From positions 1 through 64,000 of the forward strand of contig CAYULB010000004.1 of the NCBI GenBank assembly GCA_964445575.1: 64,000 nucleotides of DNA, given 5' to 3'. Both the position numbers and the translations under genes were made by a program. The notes beneath the pieces were generated by a model. The model had not been told where the DNA came from and searched no databases. It saw only the letters and a program-made list of their open reading frames with translations. Positions 42,537 through 51,906 of this stretch are shown here, in pieces. Source of the DNA: WJMT01 sp964445575. Its GTDB lineage: Bacteria; Acidobacteriota; Aminicenantia; Aminicenantales; Aminicenantaceae. Within the stretch, counting starts at the first letter, position 1. Each line of letters begins with the position of its first letter.

Positions 42537-43625
42537 GTGCTTTATTTGATCCTGGTTCCCATCAAAAAATACTTCATATTTTTCAATGTATTTCGCTACA
42601 TCACAGTCAGAACAGCTTTGAGCGGGATAACCGCTCTCCTCATCACCCTGATTGTCGCCCCATGGCTGATAAAACTCATGAGAAAACATCAGTACGGCGA
42701 ATCCATAAGAGATGTAGGCCCCAAGACCCATTTCACAAAAAAAGGGACCCCTTCTATGGGAGGCATCCTGATCATTGGAGCCACCGCTGTCTCTACCCTG
42801 TTATGGGGAGACCTTGGCAATTTATATATCTGGCTTGGTATGGCGACCATGCTTTTATTCGGCGCTCTGGGATTATGGGATGATTATCTTCAAATCAGAA
42901 AAGCCAAGCCTAAGGGACTGATAGCAAGACACAAAATCATATTCCAGACCTTATTTGCCGCGGCTATTGCTGTGGTGCTTTTTTACATGGGTCTTAAAGG
43001 TGATTTCAACCTTCATCTCACCTTCCCCTTTTTCAAGGAGTGGGCTCCTTACCTGGGGATGTTTTATATACCATGGATCATGTTTATTATGGTCAGTTCA
43101 TCCAACGCAGTGAATCTTGCAGATGGACTTGACGGACTTGCCATAGGGCTGACCCTGATCAGTGCCTCCTCTTTCACCGCTCTTTCTTACATAGCAGGAC
43201 ACGCTCTCTGGTCCCAGTACCTGAATATACTTCCTGTCCCCCCGGCTGCAGAGCTCACCATTCTACTGGGATCTTTATCCGGATCCTGTCTGGGATTCCT
43301 GTGGTACAACTGTCACCCGGCAGAAATCTTTATGGGCGATGCTGGTTCTCTGTCTCTAGGCGCCACTATAGGAATCATAGCCATAATGATCAAACAGGAA
43401 TTTCTGCTTTTTATGGTGGCCGGCGTATTTGTTCTGGAAGCCCTTTCTGTAGTGATACAGGTAGGGTATTTTAAAATCACAGGAGGAAAAAGGGTTTTCA
43501 AGATGACCCCCCTGCACCATCATTTTGAACTTTTGGGGTGGTCGGAACAAAAAATCGTGGTCAGGTTTTGGATAGCAGGGATTATATTCGCCCTTTTCAG
43601 CCTGACAACACTGAAACTAAGATAA
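42537..43625 (+). CDS. mraY: Phospho-MurNAc-pentapeptide transferase MraY
   Basis: The 362-residue integral membrane enzyme has about 10 helices. It starts at GTG, one base after the murF stop. Conserved pieces: FHTKKGTPSMGG-like (FTKKGTPSMGGILI), LWDDYLQIRKA, SSNAVNLADGLDGLAIG, the catalytic FMGDAGSLSLGA, and MTPLHHHFELLGW near the end. MraY attaches phospho-MurNAc-pentapeptide to undecaprenyl phosphate to give lipid I. All acidic catalytic residues are visible. The length equals E. coli MraY. Confidence 0.97.
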   Translation: MLYLILVPIKKYFIFFNVFRYITVRTALSGITALLITLIVAPWLIKLMRKHQYGESIRDVGPKTHFTKKGTPSMGGILIIGATAVSTLLWGDLGNLYIWLGMATMLLFGALGLWDDYLQIRKAKPKGLIARHKIIFQTLFAAAIAVVLFYMGLKGDFNLHLTFPFFKEWAPYLGMFYIPWIMFIMVSSSNAVNLADGLDGLAIGLTLISASSFTALSYIAGHALWSQYLNILPVPPAAELTILLGSLSGSCLGFLWYNCHPAEIFMGDAGSLSLGATIGIIAIMIKQEFLLFMVAGVFVLEALSVVIQVGYFKITGGKRVFKMTPLHHHFELLGWSEQKIVVRFWIAGIIFALFSLTTLKLR

Positions 43626-43626
43626 A

Positions 43627-44997
43627 ATGGACCTCAGAGGCAAAAAAGTTCTGGTAGTCGGTTTTGGCAGGACAGGGAAAGCTGTGTGCGACTTTCTCCT
43701 TCAGGACACTCCTCTGAGCATAAAAGTAACGGATTCAAAAAAAAGCCCGGAACTGATTAAGGAAAGCAAACCTTATCAGAAAAAAGGGATTGAATTTGAA
43801 ATCGGAGGTCACCATGTTCAATCATTCCTGGAGGCAGACCTGGTTATATTAAGTCCCGGCGTTCCCCCCATTCCGCCTATTGCAGAAGCCCTCCGCAGGG
43901 GAGTGAAAACAATATCTGAAATAGAGCTCGCTTTTCACTTCTTAAAAGGGAAAATCATAGGCATCACAGGTTCAAACGGAAAATCCACCGTAGCCTCCCT
44001 GGTCCACAGCATACTCCAAGAGGGAGGCTTGAAATCCCGTCTGGCTGGAAACATTGGAACTCCCTTGATCCGCTTTGCCCTCAACAGTTCTGAAGAGGAT
44101 ATTTATGTGACAGAGCTTTCAAGCTTTCAGCTTGAATACATTGAAAGCTTTTCTCCTGATGTCTCGGTCATCCTCAATATAACTCCAGACCATCTAAACT
44201 GGCATGAAACCTTCTCATCCTATCTTAACGCAAAAATCAAGCTATTGAAAAATCAGAAAAAAAATCAAACCACAATCCTAAACAGAGACGACCCCAATGT
44301 CTGGCCAGCAAGAAAACAGGGGCCAAAAAACATACTGGCTTTCAGCATAAAAAACAGAGTGCGCCGCGGATGCTTCCTTCAAGGGGATTGGATTGTGCTT
44401 AAACATAAGACAGAGCAGAAAGTTATGGATACAGGGGAAATCCCTTTAAAAGGAATTCACAATCAAGAAAACGTGATGGCTTCAATTCTAGCAGGGTACG
44501 TGCTTCAAGTTCCTGTGGATAAAATCAGAAAAACCATCAGAAACTTCCAGGCCCTGGAGCACCGCCTTGAAAAAGTGCTCTCCCTTAAAGGAGTAGATTT
44601 TTATAACGACTCCAAAGCCACCAACATTGACGCAGCGCTCAAGTCGATCATGAGTTTTGATAAGAAAATAATCCTGATTTTAGGAGGAAGGGACAAAGGA
44701 GGGGATTTCAGCCGCCTCAAAAAGGAGATTAAAAAACGGGTTAAAAAAATAATTGTACTGGGGGAAGCCAGGGAAAAAATCATAAAGAGCCTGGGTCATG
44801 ACACAGAGATTAAAAAAGCCGAATCCTTAAAACAAGCTGTGGAATGGGGCTATGAGAATTCAAATCCAGGAGACACTGTGCTTTTAGCTCCGGCTTGCAC
44901 CAGTTTTGATATGTTCGAGAATTTTGAGCATAGAGGAAAGGTTTTTAAACAGGAAGTCAAAAAACTTTCAAAAAAAACAAACAAGGCAGATAATTAA
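43627..44997 (+). CDS. murD: UDP-MurNAc-L-alanine:D-glutamate ligase MurD
   Basis: The 456-residue Mur ligase has an N-terminal Rossmann-like domain (GKKVLVVGFGRTGKAV), ATP-binding GITGSNGKSTVASLV, LSSFQLEYIESF and NITPDHLNWH. The tail motif is FYNDSKATNIDAA, then LILGGRDKGGDFS and LLAPACTSFDMFENF. It adds D-glutamate to UDP-MurNAc-L-Ala. It lies one base after mraY and two before ftsW, in the expected dcw order. Confidence 0.96.
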   Translation: MDLRGKKVLVVGFGRTGKAVCDFLLQDTPLSIKVTDSKKSPELIKESKPYQKKGIEFEIGGHHVQSFLEADLVILSPGVPPIPPIAEALRRGVKTISEIELAFHFLKGKIIGITGSNGKSTVASLVHSILQEGGLKSRLAGNIGTPLIRFALNSSEEDIYVTELSSFQLEYIESFSPDVSVILNITPDHLNWHETFSSYLNAKIKLLKNQKKNQTTILNRDDPNVWPARKQGPKNILAFSIKNRVRRGCFLQGDWIVLKHKTEQKVMDTGEIPLKGIHNQENVMASILAGYVLQVPVDKIRKTIRNFQALEHRLEKVLSLKGVDFYNDSKATNIDAALKSIMSFDKKIILILGGRDKGGDFSRLKKEIKKRVKKIIVLGEAREKIIKSLGHDTEIKKAESLKQAVEWGYENSNPGDTVLLAPACTSFDMFENFEHRGKVFKQEVKKLSKKTNKADN

Positions 44998-44999
44998 AA

Positions 45000-46109
45000 A
45001 TGGAAGCATTCAAACGGTTCGGTTTTGACAAACCATTGTTCCTCACCACACTCATCCTGGTTGCTTTTGGCCTGATCATGGTGTTCAGTTCATCTGCGGT
45101 CCAATCCAATGAAAATTTCGGTCATCCTTTCTACTATCTGATAAACCAGTCTATAGGAGCTGTGATTGGCATTATCCTGATCCTGATCATTGTTTCCATG
45201 AAACCTACTTTTTATCAGAATGTTTTGTTCATATATGGACTGCTGATTATTACTTTAGTCCTTCTGGCAATATGTTTTGTCATGCCTGAAGTGAATGCAA
45301 CCAACCGGTCCATCCATCTCCTGAACCTCAGATTCCAGCCATCCTCACTGGCAAAGCTCAGCCTCATCTTGTTTTTAGCTTCCTATCTGAGCAGAAAGCA
45401 GGACAAGCTACATCAAATAAAGTCTCTTATCATTCCCGCTGCGGTAATGTTTATTTTTATCTTACTGATAATAAAGGAACCGGATTACAGCACCTCGCTT
45501 TTTATCTTCATGGTCGGATCCATCATGCTTTTCATAGGAGGCATAAGAATAGACAAACTCTTTTTAGTGGGACTCCTCTCTCTCGTGCTTTTTGCGTTTT
45601 ATCTGTTCCAGGCAAGCTACCGGATCGAACGGTGGAATTCATATCTTTCTCCATCCAATGACCTTCTGGGGAGCGGTTTCCATGCCTACCAGTCCAAACT
45701 GGCCGTGGGTTCAGGAGGGGTTATGGGAGTCAGCATTGCCCAGAGCACACAAAAGCTTTTCTTCCTGCCCTGCGCTCATACTGACTACATCTACGCCATC
45801 ATAGGAGAAGAACTGGGAATGATAGGAACCGTGACCGTGCTTCTGCTTTTTGGAATCATATTATGGAGGGGTTTGCTGATATCCAGAAGAGCTCCCGATC
45901 AATTCTCCCGTCTTCTGGCTGCAGGCCTTTCCATTGCCCTTTTTACTCAGGCTATGCTCAATATAAACATTGTGCTGGGACTTCTCCCAGCAACCGGATT
46001 GACTCTTCCGTTTATAAGCTATGGAAGGTCTTCTCTTCTCTATGTTCTGGTGAGTATTGGAATCCTGCTTCATATTTCACAAAGAAAAAAGGCACACAAG
46101 ACAAAATGA
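45000..46109 (+). CDS. ftsW: Cell division protein FtsW (SEDS glycosyltransferase)
   Basis: The 369-residue SEDS protein has about 10 membrane helices. Landmarks: GLIMVFSSSAVQSNENFG, SLAKLSLILFLASYLSR, KEPDYSTSLFIF, the loop AYQSKLAVGSGGVMG and HTDYIYAIIGEELG, and the end GLTLPFISYGRSSLL (canonical GGSS replaced by GRSS). FtsW polymerises septal glycan strands with FtsI. Standard length. The Gly-to-Arg change in the last motif is the only oddity. It overlaps murG by 4 nt. Confidence 0.94.
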   Translation: MEAFKRFGFDKPLFLTTLILVAFGLIMVFSSSAVQSNENFGHPFYYLINQSIGAVIGIILILIIVSMKPTFYQNVLFIYGLLIITLVLLAICFVMPEVNATNRSIHLLNLRFQPSSLAKLSLILFLASYLSRKQDKLHQIKSLIIPAAVMFIFILLIIKEPDYSTSLFIFMVGSIMLFIGGIRIDKLFLVGLLSLVLFAFYLFQASYRIERWNSYLSPSNDLLGSGFHAYQSKLAVGSGGVMGVSIAQSTQKLFFLPCAHTDYIYAIIGEELGMIGTVTVLLLFGIILWRGLLISRRAPDQFSRLLAAGLSIALFTQAMLNINIVLGLLPATGLTLPFISYGRSSLLYVLVSIGILLHISQRKKAHKTK

Positions 46110-47200
46110 GAGAAAAGAGAGTGATAATTTCTGGAGGCGGGACCGCAGGTCACATCTATCCAGCGCTGGCAGTGGGCAAAAAACTCATCCAGAAAAGCTT
46201 TAAAATCACTTTTATAGGGACTACCCGAAAATTAGAACAATCTCTAATGGAACACTACCAAGCGGATTTCATTCCTTTAAAAATAAAAGGCCTTAAAGGA
46301 AAAGGCCTCTCAGCAATCAAGTCGATCCTTATTCTCCCCTCTTCCTTTGTCAAATCTCTACTCATCATCATCAAGAAAAAACCAGCACTGGTTATCGGAA
46401 TGGGAGGTTACAGTTCAGGTCCGGTGGTGCTGCTGTCTTCATTACTGGGGATCCCATCCCTGATAATGGAACAAAATCTCCGTCCTGGTTTAACCAATAG
46501 ACTGCTGATCCCCTTTGTTCAAAAAGCTGTGGTTTCTTTTGAAAAGTCCCTTCCGGAATTCAAAGGGAAAGGCGAGCTGCTGGGAAACCCGGTCCGAGAA
46601 CACTTCTACTCTTTAAAGCCCAAAAAAAGAGATGAATATCTCACAGTGCTCATATTTGGGGGGAGTCAGGGCTCCCATTTCCTAAATACAAAAGTCATCC
46701 AAAGCCTCCCCTTGTTGAGAGAAGATAAAGACTCGCTTCGGCTCTTCCATCAAACTGGGGAAAAAGACTTGAGTTGGGTCAGAGAAAACTACCAGAAAAA
46801 AAATTTGGATAAAGCTGTGGTATCCGACTACTTTTTTGATATCTACAAATATTTCGAAAAATCAGACTTAATTGTTTGCAGGGCCGGGGCGACCACCATA
46901 GCCGAGCTTATTGCATCCCAGAAACCCTCCATCTTAGTTCCCTTTTCCCAGTCTGCAGAAAACCATCAGCTTTTAAATGCCAGGGAATTAGAACGAATAC
47001 AGGGTGCGGAGGTGATTCTGGAAAAAGATTTTACTCCTGCTCGGTTTTCATCTAAAATCAGAGATTTTATTGAAAATAAACATAAACTTGATCAGATGGA
47101 GAAGAATTTAAAAAAACTAAAAGCAGGAAACCCGGCTGAAAAAATCGCTGACCTCTGTGTGAAACTGACAGAAAAAAAACAAAAGGAGGAAATAAATTGA
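46106..47200 (+). CDS. murG: UDP-GlcNAc lipid I transferase MurG
   Basis: I start the gene at ATG 46106, which overlaps the ftsW stop (ATGA) and gives a protein of 364 residues beginning MREKRVIISGGGTAGHIYPA; an earlier in-frame start would run through the ftsW coding region. Motifs: GGGTAGHIYPALAVGK, GMGGYSSGPVVLL, IFGGSQGS, ICRAGATTIAEL-like (VCRAGATTIAEL), and PSILVPFSQSAENHQ. MurG adds GlcNAc to lipid I to give lipid II at the inner membrane face. The length is standard. Confidence 0.96.
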   Translation: MREKRVIISGGGTAGHIYPALAVGKKLIQKSFKITFIGTTRKLEQSLMEHYQADFIPLKIKGLKGKGLSAIKSILILPSSFVKSLLIIIKKKPALVIGMGGYSSGPVVLLSSLLGIPSLIMEQNLRPGLTNRLLIPFVQKAVVSFEKSLPEFKGKGELLGNPVREHFYSLKPKKRDEYLTVLIFGGSQGSHFLNTKVIQSLPLLREDKDSLRLFHQTGEKDLSWVRENYQKKNLDKAVVSDYFFDIYKYFEKSDLIVCRAGATTIAELIASQKPSILVPFSQSAENHQLLNARELERIQGAEVILEKDFTPARFSSKIRDFIENKHKLDQMEKNLKKLKAGNPAEKIADLCVKLTEKKQKEEIN

Positions 47201-48585
47201 TCAAACGCACCAACCGGAAGCTGAAGCATATCCACATGGTCGGAATCGGAGGCACTGGAATGAGCGGAATTGCTGAGATCCTTCTCAACCTGGGTTACAA
47301 AGTATCCGGCTCAGACTTGGTCTCTCAGGAATCAACCAGACGTCTCACTAAGTTAGGAGCTGATATCCACATCGGGCACAAACCAGGGCGAGTGGAGGGA
47401 GCTGATGTCGTGGTGATTTCCTCAGCTGTCAAGCAGGACAATATAGAAGTCCAAGAAGCGGAAAAGTTAAAAATACCGGTTATCCCAAGAGCAGAGATGC
47501 TGGCAGAGCTCATGCGTTTAAAAAACAGCATTGCCGTGACCGGCTCTCACGGTAAAACATCCACCACTTCAATGATCGCCCAGGTCTTGGAAAAAGGAGA
47601 TTACGACCCCACCATAATAGTGGGAGGGCGCCTGAACACAGTGGGAGCGCATGCCAAACTGGGAGAGGGGGAGTTCATCGTGGCTGAAGCAGATGAAAGC
47701 GACCGCTCTTTTCTTTATCTGTCTCCGTATATAGCTGTGCTCACAAACCTGGATGAAGAGCACCTGGACCAGTACCATACAGTTGATGAAATAAAAAAGA
47801 CCTTTATAAACTTTGCCAATAAAGTCCCCTTTTACTGCCCGATAATCCTGTGCCTTGACGATTCAAACCTCCAGAGCTTGATCCCTGACCTTGAGAGAAA
47901 GATCATCACCTATGGCTCTTCGGCTCAAGCAGACATCTATGCAGCAGACCAGGAATTCAGACATTTCTCAAGCACCTCCACCCTTTTTCATAAAAACAAG
48001 AAGTTGGGTCAGCTCAAACTGAATGTCCCTGGGGTCCACAGCATTTATAATGCCATGGCAGCCGTAGCTGTGGGGCTTGATCTGAATATGCCAGTTCCTG
48101 ATATTCTGGATGCCCTCGAAAACTACAAGGGAATCGGAAGGCGCTTTGAGCTGAGAAAGACAGTTAACGACATCATGGTTATCGAAGACTACGCCCATCA
48201 CCCCACAGAAATCATAAAGACCCTGGAAGCAGCCAAAAGAGGATGGAATCGAAGAACAGTAGCTGTTTTTCAGCCTCACCGGTATTCCCGTTTATCTCTT
48301 CTCATGAAAAAATTCGCCACTTCGTTCAATCAGGCAGATGTCCTTATCATCACTGAAATCTATCCAGCCGGAGAAAATCCGATTCCAGATATATCTGGAG
48401 AAAAGCTTTACCAGGAAATACAAAAGTATGGACATAAAAATATCCATTTTGAACCTGAACTCAAAAAAATTTCAGAGCTGGTTTCAGAACTGGCGCTACC
48501 TGAGGATATGATACTGGTCCTGGGAGCAGGCAGCATTTCTGAAACCATACCCGGCATTATAAAAAAATTGAAAGGCAAAAAATAA
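47197..48585 (+). CDS. murC: UDP-MurNAc:L-alanine ligase MurC
   Basis: The 462-residue Mur ligase starts at TTG 47197, which overlaps the murG stop (TTGA) and is preceded by a strong AAAGGAGG (47182-47189). Motifs: HMVGIGGTGMSGIAEIL, AVTGSHGKTSTTSMIAQVLE, AEADESDRSFL, DLYEDYAHHPTEI-type (VIEDYAHHPTEI) and FQPHRYSRL. It adds the first L-alanine to UDP-MurNAc. It comes after murG, so the amino-acid-adding enzymes are not in pathway order. There is no murB next to it. Confidence 0.96.
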   Translation: MIKRTNRKLKHIHMVGIGGTGMSGIAEILLNLGYKVSGSDLVSQESTRRLTKLGADIHIGHKPGRVEGADVVVISSAVKQDNIEVQEAEKLKIPVIPRAEMLAELMRLKNSIAVTGSHGKTSTTSMIAQVLEKGDYDPTIIVGGRLNTVGAHAKLGEGEFIVAEADESDRSFLYLSPYIAVLTNLDEEHLDQYHTVDEIKKTFINFANKVPFYCPIILCLDDSNLQSLIPDLERKIITYGSSAQADIYAADQEFRHFSSTSTLFHKNKKLGQLKLNVPGVHSIYNAMAAVAVGLDLNMPVPDILDALENYKGIGRRFELRKTVNDIMVIEDYAHHPTEIIKTLEAAKRGWNRRTVAVFQPHRYSRLSLLMKKFATSFNQADVLIITEIYPAGENPIPDISGEKLYQEIQKYGHKNIHFEPELKKISELVSELALPEDMILVLGAGSISETIPGIIKKLKGKK

Positions 48586-48586
48586 C

Positions 48587-49453
48587 ATGGCTGTTAACCT
48601 GAATCCGCCGCTCAAACAGAAGCTGAACCCTTTTTTATCCCCCCCCTACTTCCGCAGAAAAGAAGAAGACGTTAAATCAAATCGAATCAAGAGAAAAGTC
48701 AAGCTCAGACCCAAGCACATTATCATCAGCTTTCTGCTCATCAGCGGCTTATTCCTGTTGATACAGCAGGCCTATCTGTTCCTTATCACATGGGAGAAGC
48801 TGAAAGCAGACCAGGTTGGAATCAAATGTCCCAAACCTGAGCTGGAAAAAACAATTCAGAACTATTTCATGGAGAAAAATTTAGGAAACCTTTTGCTTCT
48901 GGATATAAAAAGAGTTCAGGAAACCATCAAATCCCATGCCTGGGTCAAAGATGTTCACATCAAAAAGAAATTCCCTTCCACTCTGAGCATAGAAGTTGTG
49001 CCAAGAGTCCCCCTTGCTGTGATAAAGACAGAACAATATTATCTTATTGACAGAGATGGAATTCTGATTCAATCCATTGACCCTTCTGAAACAAAGGGGC
49101 TTCCTGTTATCATCGAAGACAACGACTTTGAGTCTGGATTCATGGACAAATTCGAACTGGCCGTAAAATGCCTCGATGACCTCTCTCCAGAACAAAAAAA
49201 AGGGGTAGAAAAGATAGACCTTTCCAAACACAAGTGTGTCTCCATCAAGCTTGACCAAATTTCTCCCTGGCTTATTTTGGGAGACAGCCGGTTTTCAGAA
49301 AGAATCCAGGACTACACAGACAAACGGTCTTATTTTGCCAAATTCGGAGAATTGGAAAGCATAAACATAAGATATGAAGGCCGGTACATACTGACCCCGA
49401 GTAAAAAAGGATTTGATAGCCAATTATACACCACAGGGAAGGAGGAAAGCTGA
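48587..49453 (+). CDS. ftsQ: Cell division protein FtsQ
   Basis: The 288-residue protein has a basic cytoplasmic N-terminus of about 50 residues, one membrane helix (about 53-68, IISFLLISGLFLLIQQ), a POTRA domain around 84-155 (LLLDIKRVQETIKSHAWVKD, IEVVPRVPLAVI) and an FtsQ-type C-terminal domain. It recruits FtsB/FtsL to the division site. It is recognised by position between murC and ftsA plus this topology. The last codons overlap the ftsA start by TGATG. Confidence 0.87.
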   Translation: MAVNLNPPLKQKLNPFLSPPYFRRKEEDVKSNRIKRKVKLRPKHIIISFLLISGLFLLIQQAYLFLITWEKLKADQVGIKCPKPELEKTIQNYFMEKNLGNLLLLDIKRVQETIKSHAWVKDVHIKKKFPSTLSIEVVPRVPLAVIKTEQYYLIDRDGILIQSIDPSETKGLPVIIEDNDFESGFMDKFELAVKCLDDLSPEQKKGVEKIDLSKHKCVSIKLDQISPWLILGDSRFSERIQDYTDKRSYFAKFGELESINIRYEGRYILTPSKKGFDSQLYTTGKEES

Positions 49454-50676
49454 TGCCTAAAAACGGATATATTGTGGGGATTGACGTGGGGACAAAAAAA
49501 ATAACAGCCCTCATCGGAGAAGTCACAGAGGAGAAAAAAATAGAAATCATCGGCATAGGAACAGCAAATTCAAGAGGGCTGAGAAAGGGAGTGGTGGTCA
49601 ACCTTGATGCAACGGTAGAGGCCATAAAAAAGGCCCAGGAAGAAGCAGAGCTTATGGCCGGCTTTGAGATAGACCAAGCTTACATCGGAATCTCAGGAGC
49701 ACATATAAAAAGTTTTAACAGCCGAGGTGTGATTGCTGTGTCTGGAAAAAACAGAGAAATCACTCGGGAAGATATAAGACGAGTCATTGAGCAGTCCAAA
49801 GCAGTCTCTATTCCCCCTGACAGAGAGATCATTCACATCATCCCTCAGGAATATGTGGTGGATGAGCAAGACGGAATCAAATATCCCTTAGGAATGAGCG
49901 GGATAAAGCTGGAAGTCAATGTCCACATAGTCACAGGAGCCATCACTTCAGTGCAAAACCTTAAGACCTGCATATCCCGAACCGGCATCGGGATAGAACA
50001 GATCGTTTTGAACCAAATCGCGACCAGCCAATCTGTTCTCACCCATGATGAGATGGAGCTGGGAGTGGGATTGATAGACATCGGAGGCGGAACCACGGAA
50101 ATAGCTATTTTTGAAAGAGGAAGTCTCTGGTACACTTCAGTCATTCCTATTGGTGGAGATAACTTTACCAATGATATTGCTGTGGGTCTCCGAACTCCCA
50201 TTCCAGAGGCAGAAAAAATAAAGAAAAAATTCGGCTGCGTGTCCAGCCCTCTGGTAGATGAACAGGACACTATTGAAGTCCCTTCTGTGGGCAGGGCCAA
50301 AAAAGCCAGAGTGCTTTCCAGGCAGCTTCTTGCTGAAATCATACAACCGAGAGCTGAAGAAATATTTCGTCTGGTTGACAATGACATCAAAAGAATGGGT
50401 TATGAAAAATCACTGAATTCTGGCATTGTGCTCACTGGAGGAACTTCTCTTCTGGAAGGTCTTGAAGAAATCGCAGAAGGTGTGTTTGACCTTCCCGTAA
50501 GACACGGAGATCCCGGAGGAGCCGGAGGACTGGTGGACAGAGTCAGCACTCCGGATTATTCCACCTCCGTGGGTCTCTTGCTCTACGGATTCAATAAATG
50601 GAAGGAAAAAGGATTTCCTAAAGATAAAAAGAAAGGCTTCTGGGTCAAACTTAAAGATTGGCTCAAGGAAGCATAG
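49453..50676 (+). CDS. ftsA: Cell division protein FtsA
   Basis: The 407-residue actin-like ATPase has YIVGIDVGTKKITALIGE at the start, IDQAYIGISGAHIKSFNS, VGLIDIGGGTTEIAIF and GIVLTGGTSLLEGL. The C-terminal GFWVKLKDWLKEA is an amphipathic helix of the kind that tethers FtsA to the membrane. It anchors FtsZ to the membrane. GGAGGAAAG precedes the ATG. It is followed 9 bp later by ftsZ. The length is close to that of E. coli FtsA (420). Confidence 0.96.
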   Translation: MPKNGYIVGIDVGTKKITALIGEVTEEKKIEIIGIGTANSRGLRKGVVVNLDATVEAIKKAQEEAELMAGFEIDQAYIGISGAHIKSFNSRGVIAVSGKNREITREDIRRVIEQSKAVSIPPDREIIHIIPQEYVVDEQDGIKYPLGMSGIKLEVNVHIVTGAITSVQNLKTCISRTGIGIEQIVLNQIATSQSVLTHDEMELGVGLIDIGGGTTEIAIFERGSLWYTSVIPIGGDNFTNDIAVGLRTPIPEAEKIKKKFGCVSSPLVDEQDTIEVPSVGRAKKARVLSRQLLAEIIQPRAEEIFRLVDNDIKRMGYEKSLNSGIVLTGGTSLLEGLEEIAEGVFDLPVRHGDPGGAGGLVDRVSTPDYSTSVGLLLYGFNKWKEKGFPKDKKKGFWVKLKDWLKEA

Positions 50677-50685
50677 GAGGTAAAA

Positions 50686-51906
50686 ATGAGTGAGGAACAA
50701 AAAAACAAACTAAAATTTCATCTGGTTGATGAAAGCACTGGAGCAAAAATCAGGGTCATTGGAATAGGTGGAGGCGGCGGAAATGCCGTAAACCGCATGA
50801 TAGAATCCCAGATTGATGGGGTGGAATTCATTGCGGTTAACACCGACCTTCAAGCCTTAAACAGCAACAAATCCAGAACCAAGGTCCAAATAGGAAACAA
50901 ACTGACCAAGGGACTGGGTTCTGGAGGCCGTCCTGACATTGGCCGGGAAGCATCTATGGAAGATACTGAAAAGCTGATTGAGCTCCTGGAAGGTGCAGAT
51001 ATGGTTTTTCTAACCGCTGGCCTGGGAGGAGGTACAGGCACAGGAGCTACCCCGGTCCTGGCTAACCTTGCTTCAGAAATGGATGTCCTGGCCATAGCTA
51101 TTGTCACGCTTCCTTTTAATTTTGAAGGAAAAATCAGAGCAAACCAAGCTGATGAAGGATTGGAAGAATTAAGGTCAGCGGTAGATACTGTAATTTCAAT
51201 CCCCAATGAGCGGCTTCTGGAAACAGTTAATTTAGATACATCCATGCAGGAAGCTTTTAAAATGGCTGACGACATCCTTCGGCAGGCAGTGCAAGGGATT
51301 TCAGATTTGATCACCAAACCTGGATTGATAAACCTTGATTTTGCAGATGTCAAATCCATTATGAAAGGCATGGGCATGGCCTTTATGGGCACTGGGATGG
51401 CATCCGGAGAAAACAGAGCCTTGGATGCCGCTCAGAAAGCCATTTCCTCTCCCCTGTTGGTAGATACATCAATCTCCGGAGCTCAGGGAGTGCTCATCAA
51501 CATCACAGGAGGCAAGGATATCCGCTTACACGAAGTTTCCAAAGCATCTGAATTGATTCACCAAAAAGCCCATCCCGATGCCAACATTATTTTCGGAACT
51601 GTCATTGATAGTTCCATGAAAGAAACCGTCAAGGTCACAGTCATTGCCACAGGATTTGACGAACAGGAAGAGCAGGACCAAATCACGCCCCAGGAACTGA
51701 TCTCTCATCCCTCTAAACAAACTCCTCCCCCTTTTGAAGTTCCTGAAGAAACCCCTCCCTACGTGTTCAAACCAAGAGGAAACCGGGTTATTGATGAAAC
51801 TCCTAAAACCAGCTGGGAAAAAAGATGGGATTCCTTTGATACTCCTTCCTTTATTCGAAAAAATAAAGAGAGGTCTGCAGGAAAATCCTCTCATGATATC
51901 AGCTGA
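50686..51906 (+). CDS. ftsZ: Cell division GTPase FtsZ
   Basis: The 406-residue protein starts after AGGAGG. The tubulin signature GGGTGTG is at 114-120. Earlier is IGIGGGGGNAVNRMI, and the T7 loop includes NLDFADVKSIMKGMG with the catalytic Asp. FtsZ forms the division ring. The C-terminal linker is proline-rich, and the conserved C-terminal peptide (SFDTPSFIRKNKE), the binding site for FtsA, is present. The last 14 nt overlap the start of hutI. Confidence 0.97.
   Translation: MSEEQKNKLKFHLVDESTGAKIRVIGIGGGGGNAVNRMIESQIDGVEFIAVNTDLQALNSNKSRTKVQIGNKLTKGLGSGGRPDIGREASMEDTEKLIELLEGADMVFLTAGLGGGTGTGATPVLANLASEMDVLAIAIVTLPFNFEGKIRANQADEGLEELRSAVDTVISIPNERLLETVNLDTSMQEAFKMADDILRQAVQGISDLITKPGLINLDFADVKSIMKGMGMAFMGTGMASGENRALDAAQKAISSPLLVDTSISGAQGVLINITGGKDIRLHEVSKASELIHQKAHPDANIIFGTVIDSSMKETVKVTVIATGFDEQEEQDQITPQELISHPSKQTPPPFEVPEETPPYVFKPRGNRVIDETPKTSWEKRWDSFDTPSFIRKNKERSAGKSSHDIS

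Noticed and set aside
45863..46105. Extended MurG start overlapping ftsW by about 240 nt
   Set aside because: It runs through the conserved C-terminal part of FtsW in another frame; MurG proteins start at the VIISGGGTAGH region.
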